A stretch of DNA of 64,000 nucleotides from Aulostomus chinensis (lineage: Eukaryota > Chordata > Actinopteri > Syngnathiformes > Aulostomidae), in the NCBI GenBank assembly GCA_037954235.1, contig JBBMOA010000019.1, forward strand, positions 16,989,805 through 17,053,804. The letters run 5' to 3'. Position numbers and translations under genes: made by a program. Within the stretch, counting starts at the first letter, position 1, and every line of letters begins with the position of its first letter. The notes under the pieces were generated by a model. That model saw only the letters and a list, made by a program, of their open reading frames with translations, was not told the origin of the DNA and made no database searches. This document shows, one piece after another, positions 23,878-35,935 of the stretch.

Positions 23878-24091
23878 ATAGACTCTGTTTTCTCACAGAG
23901 GAGATTCAATACTCCCTTCAGACCCTCCTCAGACCCTCCTTAGCAGCAGAAAAAAGAGATTCTTTCCCCCATGAATCTCACCAGGATGTGTTTTGACCTC
24001 GGGACACGTGTGGAATTAATCAGTGTCATACAGTTTGTTCTGTTCAGTTGACCTTCAGTAGATAGGCAGGTTTGAATGCTGGTCAAACTTC

Positions 24092-24092
<1 letters not shown>

Positions 24093-24141
<49 letters not shown>
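24093..24141. repeat. (TG)n with CGCGCG centre
   Basis: TG tract with an internal run of CG steps. Confidence 0.9.
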
Positions 24142-25353
24142 CTGTTCATATCAGCAACACTCCAGGCTTGTATTTTAAAGCCAGCGTACACGTAAGTTAG
24201 CTTGATAAATCCTAACAATCCCAAAGTGGGAGTCAACTTTTCAAGTCAAAGCACATTTTTCCAGTTTTGAGCGTGTTCATCTTTCCATCTCTCTGCTCCC
24301 TGGGGGTCGTCACCGTGTCTTGGTGAGGGAGCTTGTGTGACCCTAGATTAGACGGCAGCACCAGGAGCAGCTTAGTGAGCAGCTTTTCTTAACTGATGCT
24401 AATTCTGAGTATTATGATGGCAAGCAAGCGTCTCATAAGTAGCAGCTGTCAGGTTTGCAACTTTTTACTTTTCCTCCACAGATTCATTTGAACATAAATA
24501 CAGTATCTACTTACTACCACAGTACTTTGATTAATAAAAAGAAAAAAGCTTGTTACTTAGGGTTGTTTTTTTTGCATGATTGACATTAGAAGATTAGGAG
24601 ACAGGGATTTTTGTTCAAGAACTTCTTCGCTCTCCTATGTGGGGGGGGCACAACACATGGTTCCACTTACCAAAACCCGATAAGAAAGATCATGTCTGCT
24701 GTATTGGTATTCGAATATTCATTCTTTAAAAAAGAGAACGCAGATCATTTTGGTTGTTGTTGTTGTTTTTTTTATTTATACTTTGAAGTACATTTAAGAG
24801 CCTACTTCTTTACAAGCACTTCTACTTCAGTCATGCTTACGTGTCGTTTTGCCGTCTCTCATGGCCACAGATGACGTCAAATGCTCTCGCCAGCCAGCAA
24901 CATCCGTGATTTATTTTAGGAAAAGTTTCCTTTTCTCCTTTTCAATTTGTGTTTAATCCCCTCAGGAGCTTTGCTTAAACCCCCCTGTCTAATAGAAGCA
25001 CAGCTCTGACGGACACAGGGGTCTGACCTCTCCTCAGCCCCCGCTGCTTATTCATGTGTGGATAGAGACACACAGTCAACATGCGGACGTTACCTGGTTA
25101 GAAGCTTAATGAAGAGAATATTTCACCGAACGTACGTGCTGCTGCCATTCTGTAAACCTTAAACATAATGTGAGGTTAAGCGCTCCCATGACTGTGTTTA
25201 AATTGTTACAGAAAATAAGAGAAATGTGTTCTCAGGCTGTAAATGTTGATTTCCCTTTTGGCGAAAGAATTTTATCAAACTTGTCCAGCGATCTGCGTTT
25301 TAATTGGTTGCGAGATGCAAACCCATTTCTGGCATATCTCTGTGGTGTGGTAT

Positions 25354-25369
25354 GGGGGGGGGGGGGGGG
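25354..25369. repeat. G16 homopolymer
   Basis: Sixteen uninterrupted G. Confidence 0.9.
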
Positions 25370-27099
25370 TGGTCTTCATTGAATTCACTTGTTAAGTATG
25401 TCCCTAGGGTGTTTTGATACCCTGAAATATCCAATAATGCGTTGGATGGAAATGGTGAAGAAAAAGTGGAAAATAGCAAATACTTTGTTGAACCATTTGA
25501 TGTTCCTCGCCTTGACATGCTGCACATGTAAACCCTGATAAAGAGTAGCCCATTAGCCTGCACAAAATAGCCAAAAGTACAAAATGTTCAAAGTAAAACG
25601 AACTGCATCAAATTTCAGTGATTTTATTTGTATATAATTACGTTGAAATATTGTCACTATGGGCAGTTTAGTTTGAATTGCAAGTGTTTATTCTGCAGCC
25701 AAACGCTGCCTGCGGGGGAGCTTCAGTACAGCAAGAAATGATTAACATTTTGACTCTTGATTGATGAAAGTGTAATTTTGGGCCACAATCGATACTGACA
25801 CTCTCTCTTCCTGCTTCCTATCACGGATGCCCCAGTCAAAAAAGAAAACTGAAGATAGAGGAAGAAAAACATGTCTGCTTCTAGTCGCATTAATGAATGT
25901 GTGAACTGGAGAGGAGCCACAGAATATAAATGGAGAGGTTGATGGAGCTCGATAAAATATGTTCTTAAAATTCCAACATGTCTTGCTGCAGCCTTGCTGA
26001 CAGCAACGTCAAATACCCTTCACTGCTCTGCTGTAAAACAGCCAAACTGAACAAAACACAAATCTTTTTCATAATGGAACATTGACAATCTGCTACTACA
26101 ATGAAGCTCTGACTATTTGATCGCTATCGAGCGTCTTGCTAACTGCTGGCGAGGGTAAAAATAAAGACCATCTGTTGATCTCGATGAGATTTACCAAAGG
26201 TTCAGAATTCAAAATGAAATTTGAATTCTAAGATTTGGAAAAGAATTGTTGACTAAAAGTGAAGACTGACTGCAGACGGTCGTGAAACTGCACACAACAT
26301 TTTGGAGGCACGTTTCAGGGCAAAATGCACGATCACTTGTTGTTTGACCTTTAAATACACAGTGGCCTTGTGACGAGTAACATCAGCGCCTGTTTACCTG
26401 CCACACGCGTCCGGTGTGTGTTGCAGCCGTGTGTTCTGTGGAGAATTAAACAGAATCCTCAGTGTTCTGCTGCTGTTGACCCCAGCAGTATTTTTTCACA
26501 GCTGATGTGTGCGGCGGAGCATCGGGGTGAAACAAAACAAATCGCAGATTTTGAAAATAAAGTTGTAAATTTATGGGAATTTATGGGCATCATTTTCTGA
26601 GAAACGTAACTGTAGTATTACGAGAATACACTCTCAAAGACCCTCAAAAAAAGTTCCTCAATGTGGCCCTGGTTCCCCATAGATCCATAGCGACTACATA
26701 GATCTGAACTGATTATTTATAGTCATAGATTTGATGGATCTGTTTTCATGCAGATAGAAACATGACACAGTGTTCCTCTTTCAACCGTCCATCCAGGACG
26801 GAGCTGGCGTATTTCGTTTTTTTCGGGGTTCAACAATCACCATAGCAAATTAAATATGAATGAAATATCCTGATATTAGCTTAGGTTAAAAAAACAACAA
26901 CTTTAGACGCCATGAAGCAAATGATCAAAATGCAAGCGAAGCCAGCCAGAAACAAAAGGCAAACCAGACGATATGAAGCAAACACTCGTGACCCTAAATG
27001 CGTCACCGGAGTTCCTCAACTGTCAGTCTCAAGGGAGACCAATCCAGAGAGCAGGAGCTGTGCCAGGGACCAATCGGGGCCCTGCTCAGAGTCCAGTTG

Positions 27100-27449
27100 T
27101 GTTGTTTACCTGCAGAAGTTCAGGTGTGGGGTCAGACCATTCGCGGCTCACAAGGATTTTGAATTGTTTTCTTACTTTGATGAGCAACCAAGTACATGGT
27201 GATCTGTGTCACGTGAGATCTTTTACTGGACTCGGTCGGGACTCTGGCTGCAGCGTTTTGAACCATTTGCAAACCATTAACAGATGTCTTGTTGAGAGAC
27301 GTGTGAAGGGAGTTGGAATAATCCAGATGAGAAGGAATGAACCCATGGATGATCTTTTTCGACTGAGGTTTTAAATTCACATGCGGTTCTAGAATGAAGA
27401 CCTGACCTGTAAAAACACACAAATTACTAAGAGTCGTCATTCCACGCAT
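27100..27449 (-). pseudogene. LINE reverse-transcriptase C-terminal fragment (L2/CR1-like), decayed
   Basis: The minus frame from 27449 carries KKIIHGFIPSHLDYSNSL (residues 31-48) and LQMVQNAAARV (60-70), followed by SSKRSH. This is the conserved block after the RT palm in fish L2/Rex1/CR1-type retrotransposons, where RLDYCNSL and LQ.VQNAAAR are usual. Just downstream the frame shifts: the next expected block (a W-L-P-like stretch) appears in another frame as TWLLIKVRKQFKILV. It is therefore a dead fossil, with neither the catalytic RT core nor the endonuclease. The plus strand is also open here but shows nothing recognisable. Confidence 0.75.
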
Positions 27450-27624
27450 TTACACCACAGCAACTCAAACAAAACTGTGCTATTTTATTAAAGCTAAACC
27501 TCTGTAGCAACACTGAAGATTTTTGACCTCCAATATCATTATTGCGTTAATGCTGCAGTGCAACTAAAAAAAACCTCACTGCTCCAAACTGAACACTTAA
27601 ACACATGTTAAATCCCACATATTG

Positions 27625-27660
27625 ATGTATATATATATAGATATAGATATAGATATATAC
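27625..27660. repeat. (TA)n-(TAGA)n-like tract
   Basis: Alternating TA passing into repeated GATATA hexamers. Confidence 0.85.
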
Positions 27661-27774
27661 TGGATATATTTCTTTTTTTTCAACTCAGAACTCGTTTTTT
27701 TTTTGCTCGCCTACTGAGTTTTCTTGCAAACAACCTAAGTTCCCTCTAGTAAATAAGGCTGTGAATCCTCTCAG

Positions 27775-27787
27775 CCCCCCCCCCCCC
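27775..27787. repeat. C13 homopolymer
   Basis: Thirteen uninterrupted C. Confidence 0.9.
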
Positions 27788-28727
27788 ACGCGTTGAAGCC
27801 GTCTGCTCCATTTGTGTTCTCTTTCACTTATTCTCAGGAATCATGAACACATCTCCGGGGAAATGGCAGTACAGGCTCGGGCAGCCACAAAAGAGACCAT
27901 CTGAGAGCGAAAGAACCTCTCGTGAAAAGAGTGTTTCATTGTTGCAATCAGCGGTGTATCATGATGTGATCCTGCCTCAGAGCTTTGTCACAGCTCCATC
28001 CCAGGCTGTCTGGAGGCTCCCGTGGGGAATAATGGTTCTCCTCAATCTATATGAGGGGGAAACACAAGAAGGAAGATGGCCGGCTGTACGGCGGCGCCTG
28101 GAGAAGCCGTGTGCTGCACGGGTGTATTAACAGTGAGCAAGTTCTAAGAATTACTGAAACACTGCTCAAGAAAATTAAAGGAGGTCCACAGTTTAGCCCG
28201 CCACAGGAACTCAAGCCATTTCATTCTTCTAGGCCCTCTTTAAGTTCCTCAAATAAGAAACCACCAATGGGGTTTGAACTTCTGTTTGAGTCTGAGAAAC
28301 TTCTGGACGGGGCTCAGTGTTGATCTGTCCACGCGAGAGTTGAATTGACATCTTAATTTAACGAACTGTGGTGCAAAGGTTAAGTGGAGCAACGGGGGAA
28401 ACTGATGGTCGCTGCATCACTGGTTGTTTTGTTTTCTGGTCTGTTATGGCTTGTGTGGAATTGACACCGCACTCTTAAGTGTGGCTAAAGAACACATCAC
28501 ACGCTGAGTCAGCACTGCGGTGGAGAGACGTACAGAAGAGTGGCTGCTACAAACCTTCACGCTACTTAGGGAATGTTCCAGATTTCCAGAGGTGGAGAAC
28601 ATTTTTCAAGGGCCAAAAACCCCCAAAACAAACAAACAAACAAAATTCTACCACCTGCTAACAACAGGCTTTTGTATCCAATGGGAATCAGCAGAAAATC
28701 CTAGGGAGTCGTGTTTGCAGGGTGCTG

Positions 28728-28733
<6 letters not shown>

Positions 28734-28790
<57 letters not shown>

Positions 28791-28837
28791 TGTGTGTGCA
28801 CGTAAGTGTTGTGTGAGAGAGAGAGAGAGGGAGAGAG
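28734..28837. repeat. (TG)n tract followed by (GA)n
   Basis: About 30 TG units, a short break with CACGTAAG, then a GA-rich purine tract. Confidence 0.9.
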
Positions 28838-30372
28838 TTACACAGGTTCCCAGAGGGGTGAAGGTAAAGTTTGCAGTCTGATTCATTTGTAAATGGGTTA
28901 AGGTGGTCCTGCTTTGTGAAGCCTGGTCGCAGGATCCGAGGGAAACTGATGCGTGTTTTAAAGCGTGTGCATTTATTTGTGCATCAGTGCTGTATGATGC
29001 GATGCACTGTTACTGAATCCATTATGCTAGTGGAGGACGTCGGAGCAGAGATCCATTATTGGAGACCTGTACCGCTGTTTACCCCTCACAGCTGGTTGTC
29101 CTGTAACTGATCGTCTCTAAATTCAAGGCATTTTTTTTCTCTGATGTGAATAAATTGTGACCTTTGTTTTCCCTAAATCGACTTCCTCATCTACCGGGTG
29201 GACCTGCAGCTACACTACAGAGAGTAGACACGAGTATTTATCAGCTCTGGTCAGCCTGAGACAAAACCCAGCTAAACATTGCTGGTGTTCCGCTATCACC
29301 ATTTGCCACGGAGGCAAGGAAAGCGTGTTTGTAGTTTTTAGAAAATAAAGTATTCTATTTATTTTTATTTTTCCCTTTTCTTTGAAAGTCTTGTGTTGAT
29401 GTGCTCCCAGAACTGCTTGAGGCAGCTGCATTTTGGAAAATCCTGTAGTCTTTCTTTAATCGTCCGAGCCAGTAGACCAGGGAGAAGTGAGCTGCAGTCG
29501 TTCAAAGTAATAATAATGACGAATAGAAATCACGCAACGCTGTCGTTGCCCTCTGTGTTACTTTGTCCGACTCTGTTTACCCTGTGGCACGTTTGTGACA
29601 TGAATGGAACATGCGAGAGAAAAAAAAATGCAAAAATAAAACAGTAATTAAAGAAATGCATCTACACGCAGTAGAAAAGCAGTCAGTCTGCTCTCTTGTG
29701 GGTTAACCCAGGTTGAAGGGAAAGAGGGAAGATCACAGTCTTGCTTTGATACGGGAAAACTTGTCTTGTTTTGGCCTGAAGCTCAAGATGCAGCATTAGC
29801 GTTTATTACTTAAACCTGTACACAGGAGCCAGGCTGCAAACCAGTCTCTGGTGTTCCAGTCGTTCATCTTGTGCGCCCACCAGACCAAACTCACTAAACC
29901 TTCCGTGTCAAGTGTTTCGCCCTTTTGAAAAGCGCCTGTCAACATAATCCAGCAAGGAATTATATATTCATTCGTCACATAATCAGAGGATATTACACAA
30001 TAATCCCAATTTACGTGGTAAATATGATTAAATAAAGCAAAAACCTGTCAACCTGTAGCCAGTGGATAGAGACGAGTTTGACTGCTGACAGCCATCAGTC
30101 ATGCAGAGGACTGCGCTCGGAGAATCCACAGGTCATTAGACAACAGCACACGGCATCTGCGTGTTCATAATCCTGAAGGTAGCAGGCATTTATCAGTATT
30201 CTCAGTGGTGCGAGAGGCAAATGATTAGGTGACAAGCTCACAACAGTTGTTCTTCAGTTTTATAAGGAAAGGGAGGGATGGATGAGGGTGTTGACTGGAG
30301 GGCTGCGGGCCTTCTAGCAGATAAACAACCCACTCAGGTTATCAAGGTCCTACTTTCATCTGCTCTAAAGGT

Positions 30373-30386
30373 GGGGGGGGGGGGGG
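30373..30386. repeat. G14 homopolymer
   Basis: Fourteen uninterrupted G. Confidence 0.9.
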
Positions 30387-30499
30387 TGTCATGACATGTG
30401 ACCATTATTGTGATATGATTGCATGTTTTAAAATTTGTCAAATGCTGTTATTTCTATTAAATTATCAAGCGAAATTTAATTGAATTGTAGGTATTTTGC

Positions 30500-30518
30500 A
30501 AAAAAAAAAAAAAAAAAA
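30500..30518. repeat. A19 homopolymer
   Basis: Nineteen A. It could be a retroposon tail, but no recognisable element or target duplication is attached. Confidence 0.85.
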
Positions 30519-31815
30519 GAGATGTATTTCATCAACTGGTTTTGAGCAAATACAATCGTCTAGGTTTTACTGCCAGAAGAAAGCGGTACGGGCGACGTTC
30601 TGCGTGGCTGTAACACACTACTCAGAAGAAAAGCATCCACAAGTCCAAAAACAGGGAAACGATTTGAAGAATTACCTTCAGTTGGATAAGTTTTTAATTG
30701 TATTAATTCCCCAAACTTGATTAATTAGTACCAGGCAGTGTTGGATATGCCGCACGCCGTCTGGGAGAGAAAGACAAAGTTTGGGAAACAGCTGGTCAGT
30801 TACGTGAGCTAAGTGTTTACCACAGCAGAGCTTTTACAGAACCCAGCTTTTCCATTGCTATTTTATGCATTACCGCTTTTCAAAACCCCTAAAACACCAG
30901 GGAGTAGTTGTTGGAGGAGTGCAAACACTTATTTCACCACTTTGGTCTCTGATGATGTGTTGATTTTTTTTTTTTTTTTATTCATTTATTGTTTTGGATT
31001 TCTATGATACAATCATGCACAGAACTAAGATAGCGGCCCCCTGCAAGGCTTCCGAATCTTAAAAAGCACTCCAATCAATCGCAGATAGTTGATATACTAC
31101 CATTGGAGGTTTTGTGTTGTTGTTTTTTTGTTTTTTGTTTTTTTTTGTAAGGGAAACAAAGATTTCTGTTGCCTTGAAATAGATTAAACCTGTAACATCG
31201 GGGAGGAAATTGCAAGTGAGGGCAACGCTCCGACAAGGCTGACCTGTTTTGCTCTTCTCATTAGCAGAGGCCTTGTTCAGCTGAAATCTAAGTGGTTTGT
31301 GGCAAGTAAACAGGAGGTGAGACATACACAGTCATGACACATTTTCAAAGATAGAGGAAGGCAGTTCTTGCGGTTATATGAGGCCGAACTGCGATGCTGG
31401 TGGTGATGTTATGACTGTGAGGGAATTCATGAATGAGAAGCAGGAAACAGATTGGGTCAGCAGCATGCAGTCGGTCAATCAGTGAGGGCAATCAAACAAG
31501 AAGGTCCAAAATAGAAGTGGGAGAAGCTATGATTGGGTGGCCACTGAATAATTATGGTATTTTTCTACCTGGGTCCATTTTGTTACATGTTTGGGTCAGA
31601 ATGCTTGATGGGGACTAAAATTACTGGAATCATTCCAGTCATTGAGTGAAAGTGCCATGGCCAGTATTATATAATAATATCTACATAAAGCTGAGGCAGA
31701 AACATGTTTCTCCTTTGCAAAAAGGAGAGATATCTCTGGAATTACTTAGATGAACCATCTATCCTGAGGTGTACCCAGGATCCCCAAATCTGCAAAGTCT
31801 TGGCTTTATTGTAGA

Positions 31816-32187
31816 TTGATGGGTTCTCTCTATATGCAGATTCACGCTGGATGTTTATATATGATCACATCTTTTCCCTTACTCCTTCCTGAGACTGTCG
31901 ATTCTCAGGTTGATGCATCACATGTGGCCTTCGCGCCTGTTCTCACCCCTCCCTCCACCGGTGAACTTGGACTGGCACTTTCTGAGGGCACCAGTAATGC
32001 ACAGGCTAATGAAAGAATTGATCGTTGGGATAGTGTGCCATCACTGGCTGAGGGGCGGGGCCACAGGTTTTATGATGATGTCGCAAAGCATCACAGCCAC
32101 CCAGAGACTTTGACTGTCAGTGAAATCGTGATTCTGAAAATGATCTCACTGTATTGTCTGATTGATGTTATAGGATGTGTCCTTTGA
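31816..32187 (+). other. Open frame upstream of the LINE ORF1 remnant, unassigned
   Basis: An open frame of 123 codons in which residues from about 28 to 105 (ETVDSQVDASH onward to HHSHPETLTVSE) look protein-like in composition and codon use. It ends shortly before the CCHC-type ORF1 remnant on the same strand. It may be the N-terminal part of that retrotransposon's ORF1, or part of another mobile element. No domain is recognised. Confidence 0.25.
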
Positions 32188-32269
32188 TGCAACTAGGAAA
32201 AAACTAAATGAACCAAGTATTCATCCGCAAGCTCAGATGTGAGAAACACAATTAAAAGGCCCCGAGAAT

Positions 32270-33510
32270 TATTTGACCTGCTGCCAATTCCACTTTGGAA
32301 TCTACGACAAAGGCCAACCTCGCCATCCCCCCACAACCTTCTGTCAGCTTCTCTGAGATTGTTAAAAAACAACATGTGAAAATAGAAAACTTTCATTAAT
32401 GAATGCACTAAGAGTGCAAGACGCGAGGCAAAAGTCCAGGAAGACGTCACACCTGTTGTGATCGAAAATTACAAAACCCCCAACAATGGTGCCTTCTCGA
32501 TGAACCGAGCCATCCATCAAGAGATTCAAAGATTCAAACCAAAAGCTGAAATTGAAAAGCTTGTTCACGTTAAAAACAAAATGTTCTCCTCCCAGCAATC
32601 CCTACTTGCCCCATGGCCAAAGGGGACATTCAAAGGGGCGCCATTCAAATGCTGGCACAGAAAAGAGCCGGCCCACCCCCCTGAAACCCTTACTGTGTAT
32701 ACGCTGGTCATCAAAGGCATGGGAATCCATGTTAAAGAGGAAGAGGTCCAAAACCAACTGGAGAAACAAGAATTCAGTAGAGAGAGAGAAAGGTAGAGAG
32801 AATCATCAGTCACTACACTAAGCAGCCGACCACATTCCTCAAGATCACCTCGACTGAGGCAGTTCATGCCGACGAGCTCCCGTACGAGGGGATCTACATG
32901 GGCCATTGCCGATACAGAGTGGAGGAGGCACGGCCCACGCTGAAGGTCCAGCAATGTTACCGATGCCAACAGTTTGGCCACATGTCAGCCAGCTGCACTA
33001 ATAAAGAAGTGTGCCTCAGATGTGGGGGAACCACCACCACCGTAAGGGCACACAACGGGTAGCCAAGTGCGCCAACTGTGGAGGTTGACACACTGCTGCC
33101 TCCAAGACCTGCCTGGTCTATGTGAGACACCATCCAGCAATGTGACTGGTGCAGCACAATCAGCTGATCGACAGGAACCCCCACTGAGGACCTTTGGTGG
33201 TCCCTTTGGTGGTCCACATCTAGCCGATGCTCCAGCTCAGGATTTGTGGCTAAGAGGCTCATCATCTGCCAAACAGACAAAAGACCATCAGAACCTCCCA
33301 GAGTGTAACCAAGACGCCACATTCGAAAAGATACCGGTGTGCAGCCATTGTTGGGGAGGTTCTATCATCTTGACCATGGCCATGTCTTCTTTTTCTGCCA
33401 ACACTCTCCAAGTCTCTCAGTCTCTCTGTTCCTTAACAGAGACATTGTGAAGCCAAAGACAAATTTCTCCATCCTGGAAAAATAAAGATCTAATCTAATC
33501 TAATCTGATT
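32270..33510 (+). mobile_element. Decayed non-LTR retrotransposon with CCHC-type ORF1 and pentameric 3' tail
   Basis: The stretch holds, in several shifted frames, the remains of an ORF1 nucleic-acid-binding protein. It is followed after a short gap by a typical LINE 3' end: CCTGGAAAAATAAAG, then repeated ATCTA units (33487-33508). There is no room for endonuclease or reverse transcriptase, so either most of ORF2 was deleted, or two LINE pieces lie side by side. CCHC-bearing ORF1s of this kind occur in the Jockey/I/Nimb-like groups; the exact clade is an inference. Confidence 0.65.
32458..33135 (+). pseudogene. LINE ORF1 remnant with CCHC zinc knuckles
   Basis: The product of an intact copy would bind the element's own RNA. 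The first part (32458-32796) is open for 112 codons and then stops. After a frame change, the region reads through YEGIYMGHCRYRVEEARP to CYRCQQFGHMSASC (32955-32996), a textbook CX2CX4HX4C knuckle. Nearby are CLRCGG and, after another shift with a stop, CANCGG followed by HTAASKTC, the expected second and third cysteine clusters. The several frame changes and stops show that it is inactive. Confidence 0.7.
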
Positions 33511-33593
33511 GTTTTTTTTAATGCATTCAATATATTCCCTCATTACCATCACCACCCTTTTTTATCAGAATGGAATGGCAGCTTCCCTCAGCC

Positions 33594-33642
33594 TAGTTTA
33601 GTTCAGTTTAGTTTAGTATAGATTAGTGTAGTTTGGTTTAGG
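33594..33642. repeat. Degenerate AGTTT pentamer/decamer repeat
   Basis: Repeated TTTAGTTCAG/TTTAGTATAG-like units, about nine imperfect pentamers. Confidence 0.75.
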
Positions 33643-35389
33643 TGGCAAAATGTTTTTTTTTCGTCCTGTTTTCTCTTGGTCTTCCACATTTGCACCTCTC
33701 AGAGTATATTTATTTTGAAAAGAGGGGTAGGAACTGTGCCATTTTTACTTCCCAACAGCTTTCGTCGTCACAAGAGCAGGAAAAGGCTACTTGTCTAAAG
33801 CCGCTGCTCTGCTCTGAGCTGCACCTTTCTAACTAGGGATTATAGGATTTTCTCTTAAGGATAAAAAAGTGACATATGTAGTCACTAAATGTTCATTGGC
33901 AGTCAACGCTGATATGGACCTCCTTCTACCAACAGCATTATTCTGCTTTTCTGTGGTAAATCTACCCCTATAACTATGACTAAATCAGTATTAAACATTT
34001 AAAATATGTATATTTGATTTAATTAAAAATCATTCTCCTACAATCGAGTTCAAATTTTAAACACACAACTTTTATCCAAGGTTTTTGAAGGTCTCTGTGT
34101 TCCAGCAAGGATATTTTCTCTTTACTTCAATTAGATTTTGTTTGCTTTGCTCAATCTTTTCATGCTGTCTTTTCGGAGCAGCTTGAGCTCCTGCTTTGGC
34201 TCTGATGGAGAGGTATGATTCTTTAGACCTCTGCCAAATCTGCTGAGTGAAAGTTCAGCGGCTCTAAAGTGAGGGGTGGCTAAGGGATTGATTTTTCTTG
34301 ATCTCTCTCCACATTTATGATCTTGACAAATACAACCTCTGACAATGTCAGTGGTCTGGTCCAGTTTTGCAGTAGTGGGAGTGCTGTAATTTTACCTCCC
34401 CCACCTTCCATGCACATGCAAACCCCAGGCCTGCACCCAACATCAGCCGAAACCACCACCATAATTACCAATGCATTCTGGACTGGGAGTCCCTCCAGAA
34501 TATCACGAGACTGGGATCGCATAATTTAATGCAAATTCAGACAAACGCCACTGAATCTATGAATATTTTTCAAATTCTTGCACTTTAGACACAAAAGGTT
34601 GGTCGAAAATGTTGCTGTTTTTGTTAATACAGGAGCTGCTGACGCTCCAGTGCGTGACACTCCATCGCCTCATGCACCCATTCATGAGAGAATGTATTTT
34701 GTTGGTATATTCCGAGAAAACTATTCTCTCCGTGCGGGGAATGGCGTGCACAACACACCCGCTCGCTCCATTTGTGGTTCATCTCTGGGTAACCTGGCTA
34801 AACTTCCAGTTTAAGTAAATAACAGAACAGTCACAATTAATATAACAAACAAAGAGTCTCAAATGCAGAAAGCAAATGTAACACTGCTTTACAGTCTTAG
34901 AACTGAGCGCCTCAGACTCTGTGGTTGTCATGGTAACATGTAAACATCTTGCTCTTGACCAGCGATGCAAACGACTGTGAAGGAGCATTTAATGAAGAAA
35001 GCAAGTTTGCATTTAACAAATTGTAATTTTTGCATTCATTTAAAAAGTCACCAAGGAGAGGACAGCGACCAGCTACACTGGCTCATTTTGCTCTGGCCAT
35101 ATATACACGTGTGTGTCTATATTCTCGCCACTCTGCAGGTGTTTCTATGGTGATGCTGTCATTTCAACTGTCTGGAGGACCATTTCATCCCCCAATGTGA
35201 AAAAGACATAAGGCACAAAAACGAAGTGTCACATTTTAATGGCCAGGCATTGCACGACGGACCTGGTCAGTGTCCTTGCTCCAATAAAAAAAAAAAAAAA
35301 AAATTATTGACTGTGACTGCACTCACAGCCGAGGAGTGTTTCTGGTTTTCCAACAAAACATTCATTTGTCGCATCCGTGAGATCTCTTC
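33643..35389. other. Non-coding spacer
   Basis: No gene recognised. Overlapping open frames near 34557-34818 on both strands have no known domain. An A run at about 35285-35302 follows AATAAA-like sequence but no retrocopy was identified. Confidence 0.65.
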
Positions 35390-35935
35390 AGAACAGCTCT
35401 AGGTTGGCCCAGCTGCAGGATACACAGAAGCTTAGACGTCCCCTTAGAGAGCTGGTTTGTCTGTCGTCCCCACAGAGGCCTTGACCCAACTGCTGGCTGG
35501 TGTAGGAACAAACTTCAGTGGGCTACCACACATGTTCGGTGAACTCTTGCATGTTGTGATCTTGTCACGCATGAATGATGCAGGTATAAACACGCATGGC
35601 ACTCTGTGCTCGAGGGCTTTGCTGACATGAGTGTTTTCTCCAGAGTGGCCCAGGATTGTTATGGTGTGGGATGTCGCAGCTGCTGGATGAGGAAGTCCTG
35701 CATCTCACTGTTGTGCCCTTTAGCTGTCAGCATGATGTCATTTTTCAGCATGATAATATTTGGCCTCTTGTCACTATAAGTTGTGCATAGACATGTCCCC
35801 CTATTGAACATCTATGGAACCTGCTGGTGGTCAGTTTTTGGCCTGTCCCTGGAATATCAACACACTCATCCCCCTTACAGGGGACTGGGACAACAGCCCT
35901 CGAGCAAAAATCAATCACTGCATTCATTAAAAAAA
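35390..35935 (+). pseudogene. Tc1-like (Tc1/mariner) transposase fossil
   Basis: From 35686 one frame reads DEEVLHLTVVPFSCQHDVIF and on through QHDNIWPLVTI, the Tc1 transposase region normally written QHDNARPHVA, which carries the second catalytic Asp. After an in-frame TAG (35788) the same frame gives PPIEHLWNLL (35797-35826), the conserved block that includes the third catalytic acid in Tc1-like enzymes. Upstream, a GTTATGGTGTGGG stretch corresponds to the usual VMVWG motif in another frame. The segment between the second and third motifs is shortened. Stops, shifts and missing terminal repeats make this an inactive remnant. Confidence 0.8.

Larger units (their letters stand above)
22871..27099. 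other. Non-coding spacer
   Basis: No recognisable exon. It holds a 16-bp stem hairpin, a TG/CG tract, a G16 run, a 10-bp hairpin at 26204-26229 (AGAATTCAAA and complement), and a CT-rich stretch at 23355-23405. Confidence 0.7.
27450..31815. other. Non-coding spacer
   Basis: No gene recognised. The most coding-like stretch is 27843-28130 (plus, 95 codons, starting six bases after a CTTATTCTCAG acceptor-like sequence). It has no known domain, so I do not call it. The rest holds microsatellites and homopolymers. Confidence 0.65.

Noticed and set aside
27843..28130. 95-codon open frame just after an acceptor-like CTTATTCTCAG
   Set aside because: No recognisable family, and another frame is open over the second half. 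Not enough for a gene call without transcript or conservation data.
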